From: Ectothiorhodospiraceae bacterium WFHF3C12
Lineage (GTDB): Bacteria; Pseudomonadota; Gammaproteobacteria; Nitrococcales; Nitrococcaceae
Assembly: GCA_013519935.1 (NCBI GenBank)
Contig: JACDUA010000002.1
Coordinates: 62,001 to 126,000, forward strand
Reading direction: 5' to 3'
DNA: 64,000 bases
In this document: positions 42,183-49,445 of the stretch, piece after piece
Position numbering within the stretch: position 1 is the first letter of the stretch
Layout: each line of letters starts with the position of its first letter
The notes under the pieces: model-generated
Seen by the model: only the letters and a program-made list of their open reading frames with translations
Database searches by the model: none
Told to the model about the DNA's origin: nothing
Program-made: the position numbers and the translations under genes

Positions 42183-43172
42183 ATGCGCGCGATCAGCTAT
42201 ACGCGGACCGGGCCGGCAGCCGAGGTTCTGGCTTTGGAGGAACGCCCGGTACCCGAGCCCGCTGAAGGGCAGGTCCGGGTAGCCATCAGCCACTCCGGGG
42301 TCAATCCCTCCGACGTCAAGACCCGCGCGGGGGCCCGGACGACGGCGCTGCCTTTCCCGCGCATCGTGCCGCATAGCGACGGGGCCGGCGTTATCGATGC
42401 CGTCGGGCCGGGTGTCGATCCTCAACGGGCGGGCCAGCCAGTTTGGGTCTGGAACGCGGCCTGGGGACGGCCGGACGGCACGGCCGCTGACTACGTGGTG
42501 CTGCCCCAGGCCCAGGCCGTGCCGTTGCCCGCCGGGGTGGACCCGGCCGTGGGCGCGTGCATGGGCATACCGGGGCTGACGGCGTACCACGCCGTGCACG
42601 TCAATGGCGGGGTGGCGGGCCGGAGCGTGCTGGTGGCCGGCGGCGCCGGGGCGGTGGGGTATTACGCCGTGCAGATGGCCCGTATCGACGGGGCCCGTAC
42701 GGTGATCGCCACGGTCAGCTCTGCGGAGAAGGCGGCCATCGCCCGGGAGGCGGGCGCCGACCACGTGATCAACTATCGCGAGGAGGACGTGGTGGCGCGC
42801 GTGGCGGAGATCACCGCTGACCAGGGGGTCGAGCGGATCATCGAGGTGGAGCTCTCGGGCAATGCCCGCCAGGATCTGGAGATGATCGCGCCCGACGGTC
42901 AGATCGTCGTCTACGGCAGCGACCGGCCCGCCGCGGAGGTGGCGTTCATGCTCGCCATCCTGCGCAATGTCTGCCTGCAGTTCTTCATCGTCTACAATCT
43001 GAGTGCGGACGCACGAAACCGTGCGATCTCGGGCGTAAACCGGCTCCTGGAAGCCGGGGTGCTCCGTCACCGCATTGCCGAGCAACTGCCTCTGGAGCAG
43101 TGTGCCGAGGCCCACCGGCTGGTGGAGGAGCGCACCGCGATTGGCAATGTAGTCCTGTACATGGGTGCTTGA
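42183..43172 (+). CDS. NADPH:quinone reductase (zeta-crystallin-like MDR)
   Basis: This 329-residue medium-chain dehydrogenase lacks zinc-binding cysteines. The motifs are AISHSGVNPSDVKTRAG, FPRIVPHSDGAGVIDAVGPGV, and the cofactor fold RSVLVAGGAGAVGYYAVQMARI (AxGGxGxVG). Such enzymes reduce quinones or alpha,beta-unsaturated carbonyls with NADPH. The heme-binding-like gene follows at once, so they are probably co-transcribed. Confidence 0.92.
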   Translation: MRAISYTRTGPAAEVLALEERPVPEPAEGQVRVAISHSGVNPSDVKTRAGARTTALPFPRIVPHSDGAGVIDAVGPGVDPQRAGQPVWVWNAAWGRPDGTAADYVVLPQAQAVPLPAGVDPAVGACMGIPGLTAYHAVHVNGGVAGRSVLVAGGAGAVGYYAVQMARIDGARTVIATVSSAEKAAIAREAGADHVINYREEDVVARVAEITADQGVERIIEVELSGNARQDLEMIAPDGQIVVYGSDRPAAEVAFMLAILRNVCLQFFIVYNLSADARNRAISGVNRLLEAGVLRHRIAEQLPLEQCAEAHRLVEERTAIGNVVLYMGA

Positions 43173-43202
43173 ATGCGAACCGGGCTCCGGGAAGGGGGGC
43201 AA

Positions 43203-43670
43203 ATGGCTGGAATGCAGATCTATCCGGCGGCCGTCACGCTGTCGCTGGCGTCGGCCAGGGCGGTGATCGAGGGTGCCTTCGCAGAGGCGCGGGCCTGCGA
43301 GGCCATGCCCCTGGCGCTGGTCGTGATCGACGGCGGCGGCCACCTGGTGGCGATGGAGAGACAGGACGGCGCGGGGCATTTCCGTGCCGATGTCGCAATG
43401 GCCAAGGCCTGGGGCGCGCTGGGGTTCGGCGTGCCCAGCGGGGTGCTCGGCGAGCGCCTGACGGGGCGCGAGGCGTTTCAGTCCGCCCTCTCGGCGGCCT
43501 CCGGCGGGCGTTTCGCCGCCGTGGCTGGTGGCGTGCTGATCCTGGACGAATCGGGCAGCAGCATCGGTGCCGTGGGTATCAGCGGCGATGTCTCCGGCAC
43601 CGACGAGGCCTGTGCGGTCGCGGGAATTGAGGCCGCCGGGATGCGCGCCGCGGCTATCGCGCCTGATTGA
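43203..43670 (+). CDS. GlcG/HbpS-family (heme-binding-like) protein
   Basis: Read from ATG 43203 (MAGMQIYPAAVTLSLASARAVIEGAF) this is 155 residues, with GGAAGGGGGG just ahead. Landmarks are MPLALVVIDGGGHLVAMERQDGA, FRADVAMAKAWGALGFG, and GGRFAAVAGGVLILDESGSSIGAVGISG, which define the GlcG/HbpS fold. Members bind heme or cobalamin, or occur with glycolate and quinone-related oxidoreductases. It begins 30 bases after the quinone reductase stop, suggesting a shared function that I cannot specify. Confidence 0.9.
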   Translation: MAGMQIYPAAVTLSLASARAVIEGAFAEARACEAMPLALVVIDGGGHLVAMERQDGAGHFRADVAMAKAWGALGFGVPSGVLGERLTGREAFQSALSAASGGRFAAVAGGVLILDESGSSIGAVGISGDVSGTDEACAVAGIEAAGMRAAAIAPD

Positions 43671-43694
43671 GTGCGCCGGCGGCGGGCCGCCGCC

Positions 43695-44198
43695 TCAGGT
43701 TCGCCCCAGGATTCGCTTCCACAGCGGCAATTTGCCGTTCTTTCCGGGCTCCGCCGTATCCGCCTCCGTCGGGTCGCTGCCCAGCACGCACAACCGCAGC
43801 AGCTCGTCGATCATGGTGTCGTCGAAGCGGTAAGGGTTGAACGTCATGCTGCGTTTGGCGAGCAGTTGGCGGATCTGCCCCTCGATGGGCAGGTACTTCA
43901 TGGACCAGTCGGGGAACATGCGATTGCTCACCCTATCGAAACTCAGCAGCTGGACGTCCTTGTGCCGGTCGTCCTGGCTGATGCGGTGATAGCGCTCGTT
44001 GACGACTTCGCGCTCGCCCTCCAGGCACTGGAAGAAGTAGCCGTCGCCGTAATGCAGGACGCCGCCGATCCTGCACTCGCTGTTGTTGCGGCGGGACTCG
44101 GCCAGTATGCGTGCCACGGAGACCTCAATGCCGCCGCTGACGTTGGGTTGGAACGTGGCGGTGCTCGCGTAGTTCAGACGCACCAGATCGCTGCCCAT
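43695..44198 (-). CDS. BLUF-domain blue-light photoreceptor
   Basis: This 167-residue stand-alone BLUF protein has the flavin-interacting residues in order: Tyr10 (RLNYAST), Asn39 (SRRNNS), Gln57 (YFFQCLEG), and Trp98/Met100 (PDWSMKY). These correspond to AppA Tyr21, Asn45, Gln63, Trp104 and Met106. The Tyr-to-Gln spacing is five residues longer than in AppA. The domain is about 1-105; a 60-residue C-terminal tail (YRFDDTMIDELLRLC...) has no known output domain, so signalling presumably runs through a partner. GGGGG precedes ATG 44198 and palindromic elements lie in its promoter. Confidence 0.92.
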   Translation of the reverse strand: MGSDLVRLNYASTATFQPNVSGGIEVSVARILAESRRNNSECRIGGVLHYGDGYFFQCLEGEREVVNERYHRISQDDRHKDVQLLSFDRVSNRMFPDWSMKYLPIEGQIRQLLAKRSMTFNPYRFDDTMIDELLRLCVLGSDPTEADTAEPGKNGKLPLWKRILGRT

Positions 44199-44239
44199 GG
44201 ATTACCCCCGGTTTTGTGCCCCCATGCTTGTGCAGACAT

Positions 44240-44267
44240 ACGATACAATAGTTGTACAAAATATCAA
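44240..44267 (-). promoter_or_regulatory. Putative BLUF promoter with overlapping palindromes
   Basis: On the reverse strand TTGATA (44267-44262) and TATCGT (44245-44240) are 16 bases apart. Inside the spacer lie two overlapping palindromes: TTGTACAA at 44252-44259 and TACAA-TAG-TTGTA at 44244-44256. A repressor, or a MerR-type activator binding between -35 and -10, could act here. Confidence 0.5.
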
Positions 44268-44308
44268 CGCTGCTGCGACAGCTGGGTGTCGGGCCGGGCG
44301 CCCGCTGC

Positions 44309-45340
44309 TCAGCGGAACTCGGAACGCAGTAGCGCGGCGCCGGCGCCCAGGGCGTGGAGCTTGCGCCGGGCGACGTCACGGGGCAGCGGAACCATGCCGC
44401 AGTTGGTGCAGGGATACAGGTGCTCGGGGGCCACGTAGTCCAGCGCCTTGCGCAGGGTTTCTGCCACCTGTTCCGGCGTCTCCACCTCGTTGGTGGCCAC
44501 GTCGATGGCCCCGACCAGCACGTCCTTGCCCCGCAGCAGCTCGATCAGCTCCATGGGCACGCGGGAGTTGCGGCACTCCAGTGATACCTGGTCGATGCTC
44601 GATAGCTGTAGTAGCGGGAAGACGTGTTCGTACTGCCGCCATTCCTCGCCGAGCGTCTTCTTCCACTCGATGTTGGCCTTCACGCCGTAGCCGTAGCAGA
44701 TGTGCACGGCCGTCTTGCAGGACAGCCCCTCGGCCGCCCGTTCCAGGGTCTGCACACCCCAGGCGCGCACGTCATCGAAGAATACGTTGAAGGCGGGTTC
44801 GTCGAACTGGATGACGTCGATACCGGCCGCTTCCAGCTCGCGGGCCTCGGCGTTGAGCGCCCTCGCGAACTCCCAGGCCAGCGCTTCCCGGCTCCCGTAG
44901 TACTCGTCGGCCAGGGTATCCACCATGGTCATGGGGCCGGGCAGCGTGAACTTGGTCGAGCGGTCCGTCGATTGCGCCAGGAAGCGGGCGTATTCCACGT
45001 TCACGGGCCGCGGCCGCGATACCGGCCCCACGACCACCGGCACGTCGGCGTCGTACCGGTCCCGTATCCGCACCGTCTTCTTGTGCTCGAAGTCGATACC
45101 GTCCAGCGCCTCGATGAAGCTGGTCACGAAATGCTGACGGGTCTGCTCGCCATCCGAGACGATATCGATGCCGGCGCGCTCCTGGTCATGCAGGACCAGC
45201 GACACGGCATCGCGCTTGCCTTCCTCGAGCAGCTCACCCTCGAGCCGCCACGGGGCCCAGAGTTTCTCTTTTTCGGACAGCCAGCCCGGCTTGGGAAGGC
45301 TGCCGGCGATTGTCGCGGGGAACAGCGGTGTCTTTGTCAT
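44309..45340 (-). CDS. MetE-like cobalamin-independent methyltransferase (C-terminal-domain type)
   Basis: This 343-residue protein corresponds to the catalytic half of MetE. Zinc-ligand candidates are in VHICYGYG (His/Cys), VSLECRNSR (Glu/Cys) and CTNCGMVPLP (Cys). It begins PLFPATIAGSLPKPGWL, and contains FTLPGPMTMVDTLADEYYG and DVIQFDEPAFN. The short members (as in YxjG/YxjH) methylate homocysteine or related thiols from an unknown donor. ATG 45340 has AGGAGGAG upstream. It lies 102 bases after an aldo-keto reductase gene on the same strand. Confidence 0.9.
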   Translation of the reverse strand: MTKTPLFPATIAGSLPKPGWLSEKEKLWAPWRLEGELLEEGKRDAVSLVLHDQERAGIDIVSDGEQTRQHFVTSFIEALDGIDFEHKKTVRIRDRYDADVPVVVGPVSRPRPVNVEYARFLAQSTDRSTKFTLPGPMTMVDTLADEYYGSREALAWEFARALNAEARELEAAGIDVIQFDEPAFNVFFDDVRAWGVQTLERAAEGLSCKTAVHICYGYGVKANIEWKKTLGEEWRQYEHVFPLLQLSSIDQVSLECRNSRVPMELIELLRGKDVLVGAIDVATNEVETPEQVAETLRKALDYVAPEHLYPCTNCGMVPLPRDVARRKLHALGAGAALLRSEFR

Positions 45341-45442
45341 CTCTGTCTCCTCCTCTGTGGCGGGATCCTGGGCCCGGGCTATCCCGTCCAAGCCTTATTC
45401 GCCCGGCGATACCCATGGGGCCGGAAGGCTCTCCGGAGGGCC

Positions 45443-46276
45443 TCAGCCGGCATTGTCCCATGCCGGCGCCAGACCGGCCGGGCTGATGATACGTCCGTCG
45501 GCGCGGGCCAGCGCGTGAATGGCGGCCATGTCCTCGTCACTGAGCTCGAAGTCGAAGATGTCCAGATTGGCCGGCACACGCTCGGCCCGGGACGTGCGGG
45601 GTATGGCCACTACCCCCGGCTGCTGGTAGTGCCAGCGCAGGACCACCTGGGCGGGGCTCTTCCCGTGGGCGTCGGCAATGCGCCGCACGGTGCCGTCGCC
45701 GATGGCCCGGCCCTTGCCGAGCGGGCAATAGGCAGTCAGGGCCATGCCATGCCGCGCCAGGGCCTCCAGTACCGGTGCCTGGGAAAGGTAGGGGTGGTAT
45801 TCCACCTGGTTGGTGACCAGCGGCCGCGTCGAAGCGGCGACGGCCTGGTCCAGCAGCGCAACGGTGAAATTGCTGACGCCGATGTGGCGGGTGAGCCCCT
45901 GGCTGGCGACTTCGTTCAGCGCGCCGACGGTCTCCTCCAGCGGCACATCGGGGTTCGGCCAGTGCAGCAAAAGCAGGTCCACGTAGTCGAGGCCCAGGCG
46001 GTCAAGGCTCTCGGCCGTCGAGCGTTGCAGATCCCCGTCGCGATAGCGATCGGGCCAGACCTTGGTGGTCAGGAAGATATCCTGCCGGTCCAGGCCGCTG
46101 TCGCGCAGCCCTCGGCCGACCCCTTCCTCGTTGCCGTACATCTGGGCAGTGTCGATGTGGCGGCACCCGGCCTCGAGCGCGTCAGTGACTCGAGCGGCGG
46201 CGGTCGCCGAATCCAGCTCGAAGGTGCCGAAACCGATCTTGGGAATGCGGGCGCCATTGGCGTCGACGTAGTCCAT
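45443..46276 (-). CDS. Aldo-keto reductase (2,5-diketo-D-gluconate reductase type)
   Basis: This 277-residue (beta/alpha)8 NADPH enzyme begins MDYVDANGARIPKIGFGTFELD. The catalytic set is visible: Asp/Tyr in HIDTAQMYGNEEGVG, Lys in FLTTKVWPDR and His in DLLLLHWPNPD. C-terminal SIPRTSRAERVPANL-type cofactor segment reads VVAIPRTSRAERVPANLDIFDFELS. It resembles DkgB/YeaE-like reductases of keto sugars and methylglyoxal. GAGGAGG precedes ATG 46276. It is second in a run of three same-strand genes. Confidence 0.93.
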   Translation of the reverse strand: MDYVDANGARIPKIGFGTFELDSATAAARVTDALEAGCRHIDTAQMYGNEEGVGRGLRDSGLDRQDIFLTTKVWPDRYRDGDLQRSTAESLDRLGLDYVDLLLLHWPNPDVPLEETVGALNEVASQGLTRHIGVSNFTVALLDQAVAASTRPLVTNQVEYHPYLSQAPVLEALARHGMALTAYCPLGKGRAIGDGTVRRIADAHGKSPAQVVLRWHYQQPGVVAIPRTSRAERVPANLDIFDFELSDEDMAAIHALARADGRIISPAGLAPAWDNAG

Positions 46277-46332
46277 GGTGGCCTCCTCTGTTGGTGCGCG
46301 GGCTGCAGCGCGGCCCGCCATGGTTCCGCTGG

Positions 46333-47334
46333 TCAGGCCGCGTCGCGGCTCGGTGGCGCCATGAATTCGGGGCCCACCGGATCTGTGATGTTCTCCTGGA
46401 GGATAGCCTCGATACGCTCGAGGTCCCCGTCCGACAGCGACCAGCCGGCGACTTCATGGACCGGCGCCAGCTGCTCCGGATTGCGTGCGCCCCAAAGGGC
46501 CGCCGTGTGGCCCGGCTGATCGAGCAGCCACCGCACCGCCAGCGCCGGAAGGGACTTGCCGAAGTTGCTCCGGGCATACGCCGCCAGGGCATCGGCCGCG
46601 GCCAGGTACTGGTCGAAGCGGGGCTGGCGGAACTTCGGGTTGACGTTACGAAGATCGTCGCCCTCGAAGACGCGGTCCCGGTGCATGCGTCCGCTGAGCA
46701 TCCCACGGCACAGCGCCCCGTAGGTAATGGTGGCGATGCCGTGGCGGGCGCAGTAGGGCAGCACGTCCTTCTCGATCTGCCGCTCGAAGAGATTATAGGG
46801 CGGCTGGTTGGTGTGCAGTCCGCCGAACTCGCGCATCGATCCCATCTGTTCCGGCGAGAAATTGCTCACGCCTACCGCCCGTATCTTGCCGGCCTCCAGT
46901 AGCTCCTGGAGCGCGTGGGCGGTCTCCTCCAGGGGGGTCAGGGGGTCCGGCCAATGGACCTGGTAGATGTCGATGTAGTCGGTTCGCAGCCGGCGCAGGG
47001 AATCGTCCACCTCCTGCTTGACGCGCGCCCTCGTGGCCTCGCGCCAGATCCGCTTGTGGTCGCCGGACCAGTTCAACCCGACCTTGGTGGCAAGTACGGT
47101 GTGCTGGCGGCGGTTGCCCTGTGCCAGCGCCTTGCCGACGATTTCCTCCGAACGGCCGAAGCCGTAGACGGGCGCGGTGTCGACCAGCGTTATGCCCTCG
47201 TCCACCGCGGACCGAATGGCGCGCACGGCGGCGTCCTCGTCCGTGCCGCCCCACATCCAGCCGCCAATGGCCCAGGTGCCGAGGCCAATCCGGGAGGTTT
47301 CGATATCCGTACCTGAGATGCGGGCTGTCTCCAT
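46333..47334 (-). CDS. Aldo-keto reductase (YhdN/AKR11 type)
   Basis: This 333-residue protein starts METARISGTDIETSRIGLGTWAIGGWMWGG, preceded by GGAGG. Catalytic residues lie in LVDTAPVYGFGRSEEIVG (Asp/Tyr), LATKVGLNW (Lys) and IYQVHWPDP (His). The pattern, with AKR11-like TAALWGARNPEQLAPV near the C-terminus, fits general stress reductases such as YhdN. Substrates are probably aldehydes, but unknown. It heads the run AKR - AKR - MetE-like; gaps are 56 and 102 bases. Confidence 0.92.
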   Translation of the reverse strand: METARISGTDIETSRIGLGTWAIGGWMWGGTDEDAAVRAIRSAVDEGITLVDTAPVYGFGRSEEIVGKALAQGNRRQHTVLATKVGLNWSGDHKRIWREATRARVKQEVDDSLRRLRTDYIDIYQVHWPDPLTPLEETAHALQELLEAGKIRAVGVSNFSPEQMGSMREFGGLHTNQPPYNLFERQIEKDVLPYCARHGIATITYGALCRGMLSGRMHRDRVFEGDDLRNVNPKFRQPRFDQYLAAADALAAYARSNFGKSLPALAVRWLLDQPGHTAALWGARNPEQLAPVHEVAGWSLSDGDLERIEAILQENITDPVGPEFMAPPSRDAA

Positions 47335-47476
47335 GGTGCCTCCAGCGTATTCCGATTTCACGGCTGTTACCGGACTTGGGACGGCGACAACGCGATTCAA
47401 ATGCCACGGCCGGTGTGGCGCTGCTACCATCGGCGGAATCTGCGAGACGACGATCCATGGTAGGGGGAATGGCGCA

Positions 47477-48148
47477 ATGACGGCGAATGGAGCGTTCACG
47501 CGGCCCGATGGAGGCAACTGCCCGGCCTATTTCGCGGGTCCCGGGGAGGGTGCGCCGGCGCTGGTGGTGTTACAGGAATGGTGGGGTCTCAACGAGCAGA
47601 TCCAGGGTGTGGCGGACCGTCTGGCCGGGGCCGGCTACCGGGTGCTGGCCCCCGACCTGTATCGGGGTGACGTGGCGCTGGAGGTGGCCGAGGCCCAGCA
47701 CCGCATGGAGATGCTGGACTTCGTCGACGCCGCCGACCAGGACATTCGCGGCGCCGTCGCCATGCTGCGGCAGTCGTCTCCCGCGGTGGGGGTCATGGGG
47801 TTCTGCATGGGCGGCGCGCTGTCCATGCTCGCCGCCGCACGCGTGCCCGAGGTGGACGCCGTCTCGGCCTGGTACGGGCTGCCGCCGGCCAACGCCCTCG
47901 ACGTGGAGCGGATCGCAGCGGCAGTCCAGGGGCATTTCGGCCGCGAGGACACCATCGTGCCGATGGAGCGGGTGGACGCCCTGGAGGCGGCGCTGCAGGC
48001 CCGCGGGCACACCTGCGAGATTCACCGTTACCAGGCCGGCCACGCGTTCGGGAACGAGAACGGCGCCAACTACGAGCCGGAGGCGGCGGCGCTCGCCTGG
48101 CAGCGCACCCTGGACTTTTTCCTCCGACAGCTTGCGGGCGGCGCATGA
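47477..48148 (+). CDS. Dienelactone hydrolase family protein
   Basis: This 223-residue alpha/beta hydrolase has the Cys-Asp-His triad of dienelactone hydrolases: Cys110 (GFCMGG), Asp158 (GREDTIVP) and His189 (AGHAFGNE), with Glu36 (LQEWWGLN) that activates the Cys. The start at ATG 47477 follows TAGGGGG. Frames that extend upstream overlap the divergent aldo-keto reductase. In chlorocatechol pathways the enzyme opens dienelactone; here no such pathway is seen, so a general ester or lactone hydrolase is likely. Confidence 0.92.
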   Translation: MTANGAFTRPDGGNCPAYFAGPGEGAPALVVLQEWWGLNEQIQGVADRLAGAGYRVLAPDLYRGDVALEVAEAQHRMEMLDFVDAADQDIRGAVAMLRQSSPAVGVMGFCMGGALSMLAAARVPEVDAVSAWYGLPPANALDVERIAAAVQGHFGREDTIVPMERVDALEAALQARGHTCEIHRYQAGHAFGNENGANYEPEAAALAWQRTLDFFLRQLAGGA

Positions 48149-48579
48149 AACGCCGAATGCTCGCCGCCTGCCTGCACCGCGTGCCGACATGCGCACGAAT
48201 CGTCTCGGCTCGCCTGGACCTGGTGACGAATACCGTTCGCAGGTTGGATTGGGCGAAGCCGTAACCCACCGATACGTTTCGGCCCTGAGCCAACGCCGAC
48301 CCGCCCCGCTCGGCGGGTGTGTCGTGTCCGTCCAGCGGTGTGGCCATGGCCGGTACATGCACTGGGCGCCGTGCGTAGGTGATCAGGGCTTCGCCTGATC
48401 CACCCCGGGAACTACGAACCGACGAAAGACGGAGGGTCTGCCGGCTGCGGAGGGGTTTCGGTACCGTCCCTCGAGCTCAACGAGCTTGAGCGCCGTGCGC
48501 GGGAGCCCCACCTCAGGCACACCGGTCCGTCGGGTCCGGCAATACACCACCGGCACAGCAACGAGGGGTAACACCATCG
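48149..48579. repeat. Intergenic region with a GGCGAAGCC-type palindromic repeat pair
   Basis: No gene is seen. AGGTTGGATTGGGCGAAGCC (48241 on) and GATCAGGGCTTCGCCTGATC (48380 on) are opposite-facing copies of a GTGGATTRGGCGAAGCC element; a related one (GGGTGGGCGGAGCGAAGCGC) is at about 62779. The rest is unremarkable. Confidence 0.5.
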
Positions 48580-49119
48580 ATGAGCTTCACCACGGAATCC
48601 TACCCGGGCGTTCACGAGGCGACGGTTCCACAGGCCCAGGGCTTCACGTTCAACCACACGATGCTGCGGGTGAAGGACCCTGAACGCTCCCTGGACTTCT
48701 ACACCCGGGTCATGGGCATGCGCGTGCTGCGTCGGCTCGACTTCGAGGAAGCCCGGTTCTCGCTGTATTTCCTGGCCAAGACGGAGGACGTCGAGGCGAT
48801 TCCGGAGGACGAGGGCGAGCGCATGGCCTGGGCATTCAGCCAGCGCGGCATACTGGAGCTGACCCACAACTGGGGTACGGAGAAGGAGTCCGGTCAGCAT
48901 TACCACAACGGCAACGACGAGCCCCAGGGCTTCGGTCACATCTGCTTCGCGGTACCGGATCTGGAGGCCGCGGTTGCCTGGTTCGACGAGAACGGCGTGC
49001 AGTACGTCAAGCGACCGGAGGACGGTCGCATGCCGCACATCGCGTTCATCAAGGACCCCGACGGTTACTGGATCGAAATCCTGCAGCCGGGCCGCCTGAA
49101 GGGGCTGGGGCGGGGCTGA
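48580..49119 (+). CDS. gloA: Lactoylglutathione lyase (glyoxalase I)
   Basis: This 179-residue enzyme isomerises the methylglyoxal-glutathione hemithioacetal to S-lactoylglutathione. The metal ligands are His26 (FNHTMLR), Glu93 (ILELTHNWG), His120 (GFGHICF) and Glu166 (YWIEILQP). The insert around SFGQ/EDEGERMAWAFSQRG and the long N-terminus make it the longer, eukaryote-like or zinc-type glyoxalase rather than the short E. coli GloA. It is downstream of dienelactone hydrolase on the same strand but 431 bases away. Confidence 0.95.
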   Translation: MSFTTESYPGVHEATVPQAQGFTFNHTMLRVKDPERSLDFYTRVMGMRVLRRLDFEEARFSLYFLAKTEDVEAIPEDEGERMAWAFSQRGILELTHNWGTEKESGQHYHNGNDEPQGFGHICFAVPDLEAAVAWFDENGVQYVKRPEDGRMPHIAFIKDPDGYWIEILQPGRLKGLGRG

Positions 49120-49272
49120 CAGCCATGGCCGGCGCCGGGCCTGTCCCCCGGTGCCCTGGTTTTGCGCCCGATGTCGCCGCAGCGCCCGGGCGCCGACCTC
49201 TGCCCGCCCGCGCCGCCACTGTGCTCTCTGACTCTAACCACCCGTCATGGCGGCGTTAATCGAATCCTGGGC

Positions 49273-49300
49273 TTGACCATACGGTACAGTATGGTAAATA
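49273..49300 (+). promoter_or_regulatory. Promoter of fadE with 7-6-7 operator palindrome
   Basis: TTGACC (49273-49278) and TAAATA (49295-49300) are separated by 16 bases. A perfect inverted repeat ACCATAC-GGTACA-GTATGGT (49276-49295) fills the spacer and overlaps both elements, so a bound dimer would exclude RNA polymerase. The start ATG 49446 lies about 140 bases downstream. Confidence 0.7.
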
Positions 49301-49445
49301 TTGTAAAAGGATCGGGGCGACTCCATCTGCTGACAGACAGGCGGGCTTCGCGTGGGGATCCGTGGAACGGGGCCGCACGGCGCGGTACAGATTCGGGAAA
49401 CGCACCGCCGGCCGGCAGCGCCGGATGGGTGATGGGAGGTATGAC

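Noticed and set aside
45341-45442. Cobalamin or SAM riboswitch before the MetE-like gene
   Set aside because: The 102-base gap lacks B12-box or SAM-box elements and is too short for a full cobalamin riboswitch.
47177-47476. Longer N-terminus for the dienelactone hydrolase
   Set aside because: The extension overlaps the divergent aldo-keto reductase start, and ATG 47477 has a Shine-Dalgarno and matches family length.
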